Shown: positions 33,974 to 42,779, numbered from the stretch's first letter. The stretch: DNA of 50,402 nt from an uncultured Clostridia bacterium (GCA_930989535.1 CAKNLK010000017.1:1-50402); one strand, 5' to 3'. The notes: generated by a model from the sequence alone, not told the origin. Made by a program: numbers and translations.

Positions 33974-36181
33974 ATGAAGAGGCATTTGATTCGTACATTT
34001 TCATTGACCGCCGTACTCGCACTGTTGTTGTCGGCGATGAGCGCAATCTTTCTGTGCGTGGGCGCGGTCGATAATACGTCGATATTCTATTCGACGAATG
34101 CGGAAAATACCACGGAAAATGGGGGATACCTCACCTATCTGTTGGATGAAGACAGCGATAGCGTAACTTTCCGCCGCAATCTCGCGCTCAAGTGGTTTGC
34201 GCCGGCAGGGGAAGATTCGCTCGATAAAACACAAGAGTACTTCACCCTTTCCCTGGGGTTTGTGAATACGGATTTTAAATCTTTCTCCGTCGCTTTGCAG
34301 ACTTCGCAGTTCTCCATGAGCAAGGAAGGCAAAACGACGAACACGCTCACATTCACGAAAAACGACAGCGACGGCTTTACCGTCTCCGTCAACGGGAACG
34401 ATACGACCACCGCTCTGACGGCTTCGCAGATGGAGAGCTTTACCCTTTCCCTCGGCGACGACGATACGTACGGTTCGTTCGGCGTCTATATTGACGGCAG
34501 CCTCCTCGCCGCCGCGAATGCGGAAGAGAGCGTCCGTTTTACCAACATCGGCCAATACTATGCGCGCTATGCGTCCGCTACGGCGACCACCCCGATAACC
34601 CCGCTCACGTTCAGCGCGACGGGCATCGGCGAGAACGGCGCGGAATTTAATATCCGGAGCCTCAACGGGCAGGAAATGCAGACGGATGCGGAAGGCGCCA
34701 TCGCCGATACTACCGCTCCCGTGCTCGTCGTAAACAGCGATATCCGCCAAATCTATTTCGGCACGGAAATCGATTTCGATACGGTGTCCATCGACGTGTG
34801 TACCTCTTCGGGCATCACGACGGACGAGTATTACTATTACGAAAGCCTCGGCGCAACGGTCGACGAGGACAATGCGGATGCGACACTCGTGTACGGCGGC
34901 AGAACGTATGCAGAACTCGCATCGGATACGTGGTTCTCTCCCGAAGACTTTGATGAGAACGAAATCCCGCAGGTGAGCTTCGCTTACCGCGTCAAAGAGG
35001 GGGATAACGAGGCGGTGTATCTCATCGACTGGTCGGCGCAGACGAATGCGGAAGGGTATATTCCCATTGTCAACGCCAACGACGTCACCGAAACGCCTTC
35101 CACGACTTTTGTGACCTATGAAAAGGACGGCAGCGGCAACATTACGCTGAACGCACCCGACCAGGCGCAAATCGGCGCGTATCAGGAAAAGGTAACCGCC
35201 GCTTCGTATAAGGACGGCGACGAGGCGAACGGCAGCATCCAGGTTGGATCGGGCGCGTACTATTATATTCCCGCATTTAAAGAATACATTGAAGACAGCA
35301 CCTGCGGTTACACCGACATGCAGTTTACCGTCTATTACAGGACGGATTCTTCCACGTCGGTCAGCACTGTCAGCGGCTCGTACGACGAGCTGCGCATCGA
35401 GCTGACGGCGGAAGGGCGCTACCAGTTCCGCATCGTGCCCACCAACAGCGCGGGCAACGATATGGTCGGTATATTCGCTTCCGGCACGGACGATAATCCC
35501 CGCTATCGCGAAGCGGAGATTTCGTCGAGCAACGTGTTCGACGCAAAGAACCTCGCCACCTTCGAATTCAGTGTGCAGTATAACGGGCCGACTATCGAAA
35601 AGCCCGAGGATGATGACGACACCGGTTACGTCGACGCGACCTATACCGTCGACGACTTCGAAATTATCGGCATCAGCGACACCTACACGACGCACTATCG
35701 CCTCTACTATTTCGAGCAGACGGATACCTCGCGCGTATATACGCCGGCGAAACTCCGCGAGGCGGACGAGAACGGTACCCTCTCGCAAATCGGCAGCTGG
35801 AGAGCGATTAACGTCTACGATGAAACGCTCGACGACGAAGATCCCGAAAACGATAACGAGTATTCGTGGAATCCTTCGTCTACGCTCAGCTTTATCCCGC
35901 AGGAGCGCGGTTTCTATAAAGTGGAAGTGTTGGTAAGCACGACCAATATGGGCGTCGTAAAGGAAGCCAGGTACATTGAAATTGTTTCCGACGCAGACGT
36001 AATTCCGGGCGAAACTTACTGGCTGGAGAACAACATTCTCTCCGTAGTATTCTTGGGCGTCGGCATTCTCTGCCTAATCGGCATCGTCGTCATTCTGCTC
36101 ATCAAGCCGAAGAATAAGGCGGCAGACGCGGCGAGCGCAGATAAGGCGGAACTCAAAGAAAAGCGCAAAAACAGAAAATAA
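33974..36181 (+). CDS. Large membrane-anchored surface protein, unknown function
   Basis: 735 residues. Signal peptide (MKRHLIRTFSLTAVLALLLSAMSAIFLCVGA, cleavage near residue 32). The long extracellular part is rich in Asp, Thr, Ser and Tyr and looks beta-rich, with Ig-like segments near 470-600 (GRYQFRIVPTNSAGN... GFYKVEVLVSTTNMG). A C-terminal membrane helix (about 690-712, SVVFLGVGILCLIGIVVILLI) is followed by a basic cytosolic tail ending EKRKNRK, so it is a single-span anchored protein rather than LPxTG-sorted. The ATG at 33974 has GGGAG 8 bases upstream. No recognised enzymatic motif is seen. It ends at a 16-pair terminator. Confidence 0.8.
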   Translation: MKRHLIRTFSLTAVLALLLSAMSAIFLCVGAVDNTSIFYSTNAENTTENGGYLTYLLDEDSDSVTFRRNLALKWFAPAGEDSLDKTQEYFTLSLGFVNTDFKSFSVALQTSQFSMSKEGKTTNTLTFTKNDSDGFTVSVNGNDTTTALTASQMESFTLSLGDDDTYGSFGVYIDGSLLAAANAEESVRFTNIGQYYARYASATATTPITPLTFSATGIGENGAEFNIRSLNGQEMQTDAEGAIADTTAPVLVVNSDIRQIYFGTEIDFDTVSIDVCTSSGITTDEYYYYESLGATVDEDNADATLVYGGRTYAELASDTWFSPEDFDENEIPQVSFAYRVKEGDNEAVYLIDWSAQTNAEGYIPIVNANDVTETPSTTFVTYEKDGSGNITLNAPDQAQIGAYQEKVTAASYKDGDEANGSIQVGSGAYYYIPAFKEYIEDSTCGYTDMQFTVYYRTDSSTSVSTVSGSYDELRIELTAEGRYQFRIVPTNSAGNDMVGIFASGTDDNPRYREAEISSSNVFDAKNLATFEFSVQYNGPTIEKPEDDDDTGYVDATYTVDDFEIIGISDTYTTHYRLYYFEQTDTSRVYTPAKLREADENGTLSQIGSWRAINVYDETLDDEDPENDNEYSWNPSSTLSFIPQERGFYKVEVLVSTTNMGVVKEARYIEIVSDADVIPGETYWLENNILSVVFLGVGILCLIGIVVILLIKPKNKAADAASADKAELKEKRKNRK

Positions 36182-36189
36182 AACATTAT

Positions 36190-36224
36190 AAAAAGATTCT
36201 TTCGCCGAGCGAAAGAATCTTTTT
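36190..36224 (+). terminator. Terminator of the surface protein gene
   Basis: 16 perfect pairs (36190-36205 with 36209-36224), loop CGA, 3' arm ends in TTTTT. Confidence 0.94.
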
Positions 36225-36288
36225 GTATGGAATGGCGCCGTATGGTTTTGCGGGCTGCTTTGACAGCTGCGCCCGTGCGTACCCGTGC

Positions 36289-36317
36289 TTGACATTTTGG
36301 GGCGGCTGTGGTATATT
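36289..36317 (+). promoter_or_regulatory. Promoter of the 58-residue gene
   Basis: TTGACA (36289-36294), 17-base spacer, TATATT (36312-36317), 19 bases before the ATG at 36337, so the leader is very short. Confidence 0.82.
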
Positions 36318-36336
36318 TTTGACGGGAGGACGGAAC

Positions 36337-36513
36337 ATGACGATTCATCACGATAAAATGGCATACGGCAGGCTGGCTTCCCTGCGGGAAGATTTTTCGG
36401 AGGAGCGGCTGGAAGCGATGGCGAAACTGCTGTCGGAAAACGCGGAGGAAGAGCCGGAGAGTGCCGCAACCGAAAAGGGTAGCAAGGATATAGATGACGA
36501 TAAGCACAAATAA
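36337..36513 (+). CDS. 58-residue charged helical protein
   Basis: Starts MTIHHDKMAYGRLASLREDFSEERL with GGGAGGA 7 bases before the ATG. The central part (SEERLEAMAKLLSENAEEE) is an amphipathic helix and the C-terminus is very charged (GSKDIDDDKHK). Promoter, ribosome site and terminator (36518-36548) are all close and good, so the gene is real. I recognise no family. Confidence 0.7.
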   Translation: MTIHHDKMAYGRLASLREDFSEERLEAMAKLLSENAEEEPESAATEKGSKDIDDDKHK

Positions 36514-36517
36514 AAAG

Positions 36518-36548
36518 CGGCGGGGCGCCTACAGAGGGCGCCCCGCCG
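36518..36548. terminator. Terminator after the 58-residue gene
   Basis: CGGCGGGGCGCC (36518-36529) pairs with GGCGCCCCGCCG (36537-36548); AAAAA precedes it. It is better in the minus direction, where it may also serve the end of the radA transcript. Confidence 0.7.
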
Positions 36549-36675
36549 TGCGTATATCTGCAAATTATTTTGTTGAGCATATCTTTGCTGCGCGCCGCAG
36601 AGCGATTGTTTATCGGCGCGCCATGCTGTTTCGCTGTAAGCGCCGTTGTTGCCGCGAGAGCTCATTTTGTGCGCT

Positions 36676-38076
36676 CTATTGTTCTCCGCCCTGCGGCTGG
36701 GCCCGCTCGTCGGGGAACAATTTTTTTATCATCTGGTTTACGAACTGTACGGGGACAAGCTGTATCTTGTCCTCGTATTTTTTTACGCTCTTAAAGTTTT
36801 TGGCGGGGAACACCACCCGCTTGAAGCCCATCTTCACGCACTCGTTCACCCGCTTTTCGGCAAACGTCACGCCGCGCACCTCGCCCGTCAGGCCAACCTC
36901 GCCGAACACGGCGGTGTCCTTGTCGATGGGTGCGTTTTTATAGCCGCTCGCGAGCGCCGCGCATACGGCGAGGTCGACGGCGGGCTCGTTCAGCTTGATG
37001 CCGCCCATCGCATTGAGGTACACGTCCTGGTTGAAGAAGGGCAGTCCGCACCGCTTTTCGAGCACGGCGATGAGCAATACCAGTTTGTTGTACTCAATGC
37101 CGAGCGGCATTCTGCGCGGCAGGCCGTAGGCGGTCTTTGCCATCAGCGTCTGAATTTCTACCATCATACAGCGGTTGCCCGTCTCGGAGGGGGTTACGCA
37201 GCTTCCCGCCGCCTCCCCGCGCGTTTCGGAGAGGAAGATCCCCGAATAGTCGGAAACGCCGTAGATGCCTTCGCCCGTCATCTCGAACACGCCCACCTCC
37301 TGCACCGAGCCGAAGCGGTTCTTGTATGCGCGCAGGATTTTAAAGTTTTCCTCCCGCTCGCCCTCGAAATAGAGCACCGTGTCCATGATGTGCTCCAAAA
37401 CCTTCGGCCCCGCGAGCGCGCCCTCTTTGGTCACGTGCCCGACGATGAAGAAGGTGATGCCCCGCCCCTTGGCGATGCGCTGGAGCTTGCCCGCACATTC
37501 GCGCACCTGCCCGACGGAGCCGGCCGCCGAGGAAAGTTCGCTCGTGTATACCGCCTGAATGGAGTCGATTACCACGAATTTTTCGTCCGCAATCGCCTCC
37601 TCGATGTCTTCGAGGCAAGTTTCATTCAGGAGCAGCAGATTGGAGGAGTCGAGCTTTAAGCGCGAACAGCGCATCTTTACCTGCGAGCAGCTCTCCTCCG
37701 CGGAAACGTATAAAACTTTCTGCGTGCGCGACAGGTGGGCGGAGACCTCCGTCAAAAGGGTACTCTTGCCGATGCCGGGGTCGCCGCCGATGAGCACGAG
37801 CGAGCCGGGCACGATGCCCCCGCCGAGCACGTTGTCCAGCTCCGCGATGCCCGAGGACACCCGCTCGAATTTTTCCTCGCGCACCTCATTCAAAGGGACG
37901 GGGCGGGCGGAGAGAGCGGAACGCTCGCGCTTGGGCTCCTTTTTGGCGGCAGGGGCCGCCTCCGCAAGTTCCTCGACCAATGTTCCGAATTTGCCGCATT
38001 GCGGGCATTTGCCCAGCCACTGCGGGGTTTGCGCTCCGCATTCGGAGCATACGTATACCGATTTCGATTTTGCCAT
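36676..38076 (-). CDS. radA: DNA repair protein RadA (Sms)
   Basis: 466 residues. Zinc finger C10xxC13...C24xxC27; RecA-like ATPase with Walker A GGDPGIGKST (97-106); the RadA-specific KNRFGS motif (AYKNRFGSVQEVG, near residue 250); C-terminal Lon-protease-like domain (MGGIKLNEPAVDLAVCAALASGYKN). It is a branch-migration helicase in recombination. It lies 26 bases downstream of the CAT-like gene and is last in the minus-strand run. Confidence 0.97.
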   Translation of the reverse strand: MAKSKSVYVCSECGAQTPQWLGKCPQCGKFGTLVEELAEAAPAAKKEPKRERSALSARPVPLNEVREEKFERVSSGIAELDNVLGGGIVPGSLVLIGGDPGIGKSTLLTEVSAHLSRTQKVLYVSAEESCSQVKMRCSRLKLDSSNLLLLNETCLEDIEEAIADEKFVVIDSIQAVYTSELSSAAGSVGQVRECAGKLQRIAKGRGITFFIVGHVTKEGALAGPKVLEHIMDTVLYFEGEREENFKILRAYKNRFGSVQEVGVFEMTGEGIYGVSDYSGIFLSETRGEAAGSCVTPSETGNRCMMVEIQTLMAKTAYGLPRRMPLGIEYNKLVLLIAVLEKRCGLPFFNQDVYLNAMGGIKLNEPAVDLAVCAALASGYKNAPIDKDTAVFGEVGLTGEVRGVTFAEKRVNECVKMGFKRVVFPAKNFKSVKKYEDKIQLVPVQFVNQMIKKLFPDERAQPQGGEQ

Positions 38077-38102
38077 AAATACTTGTCCTTAAAAGCAGTC
38101 CT

Positions 38103-38744
38103 TTATCGTCTGTTTGCGCGCCGATTTGGTTTCAGCGCGTCGATTTCCCGCTGCAGCCGTTCCAAAAATTCCGCGGCGTCGTTGCCGTCCATCTGCGCGT
38201 GGTGGAATTGGAAGGAGAGGGGAAGCCGCGCCCTGCAAAAATGCTTCCGGTACTTTCCCCAAATCAGAAAGGGGTTATTGTAAACGCCCGCATAGATGTT
38301 CACCGCGCCGTCGATGTCGTATTTTGCGAGGGCAGAGGTGCCGATCACCATGTAGTCGCCGCCGAGTTCGTGCGCCTGCCCCGTCTTCGCAACGCGCGCA
38401 GTCAGCTCATCATAGTCGCGCGCAAACTGCGACAAATCGTCGGAGAAGGGGATATCGCACGTTTCGATGCCGCCGTCATTGACGGTTACGACGACGTTTA
38501 CGGCGATTTTTTCGAACCGAAACAATTTGCCGCCTGCGGGCAGGAGGTAAAATTCCTCCGTGCGCGCGGCCGCCCTGCCGATGCACCAACACAGCAGCAT
38601 GTTGAATTTGCATCCGCGGCGGGCGAGCTTTGCCAGATTCGTCACGTCTATGGTTTTGAAGAGCGTCACCATCGGCATGGGCGCGTCCTTCCACAGAGCA
38701 AATGCCTTTGCCCGATTTGTTTCGGCAGGGTATACCTCTCTCAA
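38103..38744 (-). CDS. Chloramphenicol acetyltransferase-like protein, TTG start
   Basis: 213 residues when started at TTG (38742-38744), which overlaps the stop of the upstream gene as TTGA and has GAGGAG 8 bases before it; longer starts upstream run into the neighbouring gene. The catalytic motif FHHAQMDGND (180-189) keeps the HHxxxDG of the CAT/BAHD-like trimeric acyltransferases, with catalytic H182. Length and the PLSFQFHHAQMDG context fit CATA-like enzymes. Many clostridial members are not resistance genes, so the substrate (chloramphenicol or another hydroxyl compound) is undecided. Confidence 0.82.
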   Translation of the reverse strand: MREVYPAETNRAKAFALWKDAPMPMVTLFKTIDVTNLAKLARRGCKFNMLLCWCIGRAAARTEEFYLLPAGGKLFRFEKIAVNVVVTVNDGGIETCDIPFSDDLSQFARDYDELTARVAKTGQAHELGGDYMVIGTSALAKYDIDGAVNIYAGVYNNPFLIWGKYRKHFCRARLPLSFQFHHAQMDGNDAAEFLERLQREIDALKPNRRANRR

Positions 38745-39589
38745 TTGTATTTCTCCTCGTTCAATAATTGTTCGGTCATTCCGCCGAGCAGGGGAGCGAT
38801 GTCGGCGAGCACGCTCTCCTCGCTGTCGTACAGGCTGACAGACCCATTCGCTGCATCCCAAGAGGCATATGCTGCAAAAATATCAATTTCTTCCTCGTCC
38901 GATTCGATGTATAGTTTTTCATAAATGTAAGAATAGCAGCCGTCGTCGCGCAAAAATACCGTCACGCGGCGGATGCCGTCCTCACTAAAAAATACCCGCC
39001 CATTTTCCGGCTGATCCTTTCTGCGGTAGAGAAATATGACCGCCTCTCGCGGAATTGTTGGCAATGGAGGAACAACAAAATCGTTGCGCGGACTCCACAA
39101 TTTCAAAAATAGCAGATACAGCAATAAGCCAACGCCCTCCATAATGCTCCCGCATACCAAAAATTCATTCGATAAAATTCCGCCGAGATGGAGGAAGGTA
39201 AAAAGCAAACCGCAAATTATTGCGGCAAGACTGACGATGGCGAGAACTAAAAATAAAACAGATAACTTTTTGCGCGGTTTTTGCTGCGGTGGCGCGCCGT
39301 GCATTACGGGCACAAAGCCGAACAAATTTTCCGTCCGAGCGGCGATGTCGGCGAGCACGCTCTCCTCGCTGTCGTAAAAGCTGAGTTCGTTGTCCGTTCC
39401 CCGCCACCAATATTCCTGCTCGTATTCGTCAAAGGTCAGTGTTTGGTCGGTGTAGGAATACGTTCCGTCCTTGCGGCTGTAGACGAGAATCCGCCGCTCT
39501 CTGTCTTCGCTGAAAAAGGCGCGCACGATATTCGCGCCTTCGGGCATGCTGCGCCATAAAAGGACATCGGAATATTTATAGTGTTGCAT
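38741..39589 (-). CDS. Membrane protein with duplicated soluble domain
   Basis: 282 residues. Two copies of a domain of about 95 residues (1-100 and 190-282) flank two membrane helices (about 108-130 and 140-165). Each copy runs: a start with FFSEDG/FFSEDR, a SYSY/CYSY strand, and an end with the same words SLYDSEESVLADIA or SFYDSEESVLADIA. The corresponding DNA is identical over 35 bases (38796-38830 and 39342-39376). AAAAGGAGG lies 6 bases before the ATG. It is coupled to the CAT-like gene by a 4-base overlap. No known family; the repeated domain probably binds the same ligand twice at the membrane's inner face. Confidence 0.7.
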   Translation of the reverse strand: MQHYKYSDVLLWRSMPEGANIVRAFFSEDRERRILVYSRKDGTYSYTDQTLTFDEYEQEYWWRGTDNELSFYDSEESVLADIAARTENLFGFVPVMHGAPPQQKPRKKLSVLFLVLAIVSLAAIICGLLFTFLHLGGILSNEFLVCGSIMEGVGLLLYLLFLKLWSPRNDFVVPPLPTIPREAVIFLYRRKDQPENGRVFFSEDGIRRVTVFLRDDGCYSYIYEKLYIESDEEEIDIFAAYASWDAANGSVSLYDSEESVLADIAPLLGGMTEQLLNEEKYN

Positions 39590-39628
39590 GGCTGCCTCCT
39601 TTTTTGCGGCTAGAGGAAAAATTGGGCA

Positions 39629-40138
39629 CTATCGGGCAAGGGGTTTTACATAACGCACAGAGTGCGGCTTATTGGAAAAATTTTCTGTTTTTGTTTTTCC
39701 GTCGGGGGCAAAGCCGAATTTTTCGTAAAACCGCCGTGCGCGGGCGTTTTCTTGAAGTACCCATAGAGCCGCTCCTGCATACTGCGGCTGAATTTCGTCA
39801 AGCGCCTTTTCCGTCAGCGCCCGCCCCAACCCGCTGCCCCAATATTTTTGCAGGGTATAGAGAGCGACAATTTCGGCATAATCGGACAAATCTTCGTCGC
39901 GGGCGGGGCAAAATAAGAGCATGCCGCAGGGAATGCCGCCGCAGTACGCGACCAAAAACGTGTTGGCGCGGTTTTGCGCCATGGAAGTAAAAACGGCGGT
40001 GTAGCGCTCTTTGTCTGCGGCGCTGTCCAATTCCGCTGTCGGCAAAATGTGCGCATATGCCTCCTTCCAAGACTGCGTCAGTATTGCCGCAAGTGCGGGC
40101 GCATCATTTTTATCCGCTCGCCGAATGCAAAAATCCAT
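39629..40138 (-). CDS. GNAT-family N-acetyltransferase
   Basis: 169 residues. Opens with IRRADKNDAPALAAILTQSWKEAYAHI, typical of GNATs of the YjaB/PhnO-like type; acetyl-CoA loop YWGSGLGRALTEKAL (about 99-113), then LWVLQENARARRFYEKFGFAPDG. The acceptor is unknown. It begins 9 bases after ispDF and ends 39 bases before the duplicated-domain gene, consistent with one minus-strand operon. Confidence 0.88.
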   Translation of the reverse strand: MDFCIRRADKNDAPALAAILTQSWKEAYAHILPTAELDSAADKERYTAVFTSMAQNRANTFLVAYCGGIPCGMLLFCPARDEDLSDYAEIVALYTLQKYWGSGLGRALTEKALDEIQPQYAGAALWVLQENARARRFYEKFGFAPDGKTKTENFSNKPHSVRYVKPLAR

Positions 40139-40147
40139 TTGTCACTC

Positions 40148-41281
40148 CTATACCGAACGCAACAGCGCGTTCGCGATCACCGTGATGCCTTCGCCGCGGC
40201 CGAGGTAGCCGAGGCCCTCGTTCGTTCCCGCCGAAATTCCCACGGCGCGCTCCGAAATCTGCAACACGTCCGCAATATTTTGCTTCATTTTTTGGATATG
40301 GGGCGCGAGCTTCGGCGCTTCCGCGACGATCGCCGCCGAAATATTTCCCACAGTAAATCCAACGCTTTCGACGAGCGCGCGCACCTTGCCAAGAAGCGCG
40401 AGGCTGTCCGCTCCCTTATACTGCGAATCGGTGTCGGGGAAGTAATGCCCGATGTCGGCAAGACCTGCGGCGGAGAGCAGGGCGTCCATCACCGCGTGGC
40501 ACAGCACGTCGCCGTCGCTGTGCGCGAGCAGCCCGCGCGCCGCGGGGATCTTTACGCCGCCGAGCACGATATAATTTTTATCTCCGCCGAAGGCGTGCGT
40601 ATCGACGCCGATGCCCGTGCGCGTTTCGTTCATCGCAAAGTCCTCCCGAAAGGTCAGTTTAATGTTGCGCTTTTCCCCCGAGAACAAAAAGGGCGGCGCA
40701 ACGTATTTCGCGTACACGCCCGAGTCATCGGTAAAGCTGTCTGCGGGCGTGATTTTGCGGTATGCCGCCAAAAGCTCGGCAAAGCCGAAGCCCTGCGGCG
40801 TCTGCAATGTGAACGCCGTTTCGCGGTCGTAGCTCCCTGTAATTATGCCGTTCTGCGCGTGTACGAGGGTGTCGGTGCAGGGCAGGGCGCACACGGCGCT
40901 CCCGTGCGCGCGTACCGTTCTGATGCAGTCGTCGATAATTTTTTGCGACACGAAGGGCCGCGCCGCGTCGTGCACGAGCACATAGTCGGGCGGGCAGGGG
41001 AGTGCGGCGAGAACTTCCAAAGCGTTTTTTACCGATTCGGTGCGCGTACTGCCGCCGTCGGCATAGAGCACCTTGGCAAAGCCGCGCAGCTCGCGCTCGA
41101 TTTCCGCGCGCTCGTTTTTGTTTGCACACACGGCGACGCCCGCGATGTTTTCGTTCCGCGCAAAGGCGGAAACGGTGCGCCAAAGCACGGAAGCGCCGCC
41201 CACCTTCTGCAATATTTTATTTTTTTCGAACCCCGCGCGCGAGCCTGCGCCCGCCGCGGGAATCACGGCATAGATGTTCAT
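40148..41281 (-). CDS. ispDF: Bifunctional IspD/IspF, isoprenoid (MEP) pathway
   Basis: 377 residues. IspD part (about 1-220): VIPAAGAGSRAG nucleotide loop, DAARPFV, LQTPQGF; transfers CMP to methylerythritol phosphate. IspF part (about 222-377): RTGIGVDTHAF with metal ligands D and H, GLLAHSDGDVLCHAVMDALL, DIGHYFPDTD; cyclises to MEcPP. The fusion puts two non-consecutive MEP steps in one chain, as in Campylobacter and some other bacteria. The ATG at 41281 (AGAGGAAAG upstream) starts the conserved NIYAVIPAAG; a longer reading frame upstream overlaps the GNAT gene and is not supported. Confidence 0.95.
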   Translation of the reverse strand: MNIYAVIPAAGAGSRAGFEKNKILQKVGGASVLWRTVSAFARNENIAGVAVCANKNERAEIERELRGFAKVLYADGGSTRTESVKNALEVLAALPCPPDYVLVHDAARPFVSQKIIDDCIRTVRAHGSAVCALPCTDTLVHAQNGIITGSYDRETAFTLQTPQGFGFAELLAAYRKITPADSFTDDSGVYAKYVAPPFLFSGEKRNIKLTFREDFAMNETRTGIGVDTHAFGGDKNYIVLGGVKIPAARGLLAHSDGDVLCHAVMDALLSAAGLADIGHYFPDTDSQYKGADSLALLGKVRALVESVGFTVGNISAAIVAEAPKLAPHIQKMKQNIADVLQISERAVGISAGTNEGLGYLGRGEGITVIANALLRSV

Positions 41282-41330
41282 ATACTTTCCTCTGCCGAAC
41301 GGGCGCTGCGCCCGCCGGAATTTTGAATTT

Positions 41331-41927
41331 CTATAAATCGCACTCGAGCTGGCGGTCGAACGGTTCCCGTTCGGCGTGCTCCCCGTCGATTTCCCGCGCA
41401 TCTGTGCAGCCCATAGCCGCATAAAATGCCTGGCTCTCCACGGCGGAGTGAGAGGAGATGTACAGCTTTTTCGCTCCCTGCGCCTTCGCCCAGGTTTTAG
41501 CGCACGCAAACAGCTTTCGCCCGATGCCGTACCCGCGAAGCTCCTCGGAAACATGGATAGAGGTCAGATCGCGGTAGTCGCCTGTTTTGCCGAGCGGTTT
41601 CGCCTCGACGGACGCAAACCCCTTCAAGGCGCCGCCGATGAACGCGCCGAACACGATACCGCCCAGCCGCACGGTCCGGCGCAGGCATTCGGCGAGGAAA
41701 GTGTAGTCCTCCTCGCTCCAATCGTCGATAAAGGGCGCTTCCGTTTCCATCCATTTCCCGCCGACGTTGCGCAGACACTTTTTCACCTCCTGCCGCCGCG
41801 TAAAGGAAGAAAACAGAGAAATATCTATCTCGCTTTCCGCGAGAGGACGGATTTCGGCGCGCGTTTCGGTTGCCCGCTGTTCGGTCGCGCGCGGTTTTGT
41901 AGGGCGGCTATTCTCCGATGATTTCAT
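41331..41927 (-). CDS. GNAT-family N-acetyltransferase
   Basis: 198 residues from the ATG at 41927 (GGAGAG about 11 bases upstream). An N-terminal charged stretch of about 35 residues precedes the domain. Acetyl-CoA loop: SEELRGYGIGRKLFACAKTWAK (about 132-153), then KLYISSHSAVESQAFYAAMGC. The C-terminus DAREIDGEHAEREPFDRQLEC resembles GNATs that act on small molecules. It lies 49 bases upstream of ispDF. Repeat copy F separates it from the RqcP gene. Confidence 0.86.
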   Translation of the reverse strand: MKSSENSRPTKPRATEQRATETRAEIRPLAESEIDISLFSSFTRRQEVKKCLRNVGGKWMETEAPFIDDWSEEDYTFLAECLRRTVRLGGIVFGAFIGGALKGFASVEAKPLGKTGDYRDLTSIHVSEELRGYGIGRKLFACAKTWAKAQGAKKLYISSHSAVESQAFYAAMGCTDAREIDGEHAEREPFDRQLECDL

Positions 41928-41984
41928 AGAGTGAAGCACTCTCCTTCGAATTTGTCGCATGTATACAATTTTAATTAGTAGTCT

Positions 41985-42171
41985 GCAAGAGCAAAAATCG
42001 CATTTTTTGCTCTTGCTCTCAATTTGCCGACACCTCGGCTTACGGAAGGGGTGAAGCGGCGGCATTATGCAATATGCGTGCTCTAAAAGATGCCGACGCA
42101 GGGGAAAGCCGCTCGGGTTTCCCCTTAAAATCACGGCTTTTTCTTTCAACAGCTTGAAAGGAAAAGCGTGA
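41985..42171 (+). repeat. Structured repeat copy F, plus sense
   Basis: P0' is the longest in the family: GCAAGAGCAAAAA (41985-41997)/TTTTTGCTCTTGC (42004-42016). CTCAATTTG; P1 CCGA (42027-42030)/TCGG (42035-42038), loop CACC; GGGGTGAA; P2 GCGGCGGCAT (42056-42065)/ATGCCGACGC (42090-42099), one G-A mismatch, loop with ATATGCGTGCTCTAAAA; P3 AGGGGAAA (42100-42107)/TTTCCCCT (42118-42125); AAAATCACG; P4 42131-42171 with loop CAGC and one T-G pair (42142/42161). P4 ends 2 bases before the stop codon of the convergent RqcP gene. With the 246-base gap it separates rqcP from the GNAT gene. A 12-base fragment AATTTGTCGCAT at 41949-41960 matches the P1 region of copies B and C. Confidence 0.85.
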
Positions 42172-42173
42172 GT

Positions 42174-42413
42174 TTATATTATTTCATAGAGTGAGGAAGC
42201 CTCTTCCTTTTTCACCGTTTCCTTGAGCGCGAGCACGCGGAACTTTAAGGAGCCGCTGGAAAATTTCAGCTCCACCTCGTCGCCCACCTTTAAGGAATAG
42301 GCGGGCTTGACGTCTTTGCCGTTCACGCTCACCTTGCCCGCCTTGCACGCCTCGCCGGCGACGGTGCGGCGCTTTAAGATGCGCGAAACTTTTAAAAACT
42401 TGTCGATTCTCAT
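42174..42413 (-). CDS. rqcP: S4-domain RNA-binding protein, RqcP-like
   Basis: 79 residues, all S4 fold: MRIDKFLKVSRILKRRTVAGEACKAGKVSVNGKDVKPAYSLKVGDEVEL. RqcP (YabO) helps RqcH and the 50S subunit add alanine tails during ribosome rescue. The ATG at 42413 has GAGGTGAT upstream; a longer frame upstream is GC-shadow. It is read first in the minus-strand run ending at radA. It has the expected size and motif, so the family call is secure; the role is inferred from homologues. Confidence 0.9.
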   Translation of the reverse strand: MRIDKFLKVSRILKRRTVAGEACKAGKVSVNGKDVKPAYSLKVGDEVELKFSSGSLKFRVLALKETVKKEEASSLYEII

Positions 42414-42428
42414 AGTATCACCTCGCAA

Positions 42429-42446
42429 TGCCCGCCGCGGCGGGCA
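42429..42446. repeat. 18-base perfect palindrome in the rqcP leader
   Basis: TGCCCGCCGCGGCGGGCA reads the same on both strands, next to a run of seven A on plus. It lies 15 bases before the rqcP start and could be an operator or a leader hairpin. Confidence 0.6.
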
Positions 42447-42560
42447 AAAAAATCGCGCGGCGGAAGTTGCCGAGCCGCGCCGTATTTTCGCTTTTTTTGC
42501 CGAATTGAAAAAATTTTGTACGATTTCCGCGAATTTGTTTTTCGGCGGAATCAAAAGCAG

Positions 42561-42589
42561 TTGACTTTTCTTCGGAATTTTTATATAAT
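42561..42589 (+). promoter_or_regulatory. rpoB promoter
   Basis: TTGACT (42561-42566), 17-base spacer, TATAAT (42584-42589). It leaves a leader of about 275 bases before rpoB. The gap 42414-42871 also holds the rqcP leader, a GC-rich inverted repeat near 42450-42482 and the small ORF at 42780. Confidence 0.85.
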
Positions 42590-42779
42590 GTTAAACTGTA
42601 TCATTATGGAGTATAATGTGGTTTTTGCCCTTTTTTCGCTGTTCGGGCGGGGCAAAAGAGCGGTGCGCGGCTTCTCTTTTTATAATATTGTTTATAAAAG
42701 GGGAAGAAAAACCGTTCGCCTTATACCGCTGCCATCATTATACAGCAAAAATCCAAAGTTGTAAAGAGGCGGAGGATAA

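Noticed and set aside
41949-41960. AATTTGTCGCAT as a seventh repeat copy
   Set aside because: Only 12 bases match and no stems follow; at most it is a remnant next to copy F.
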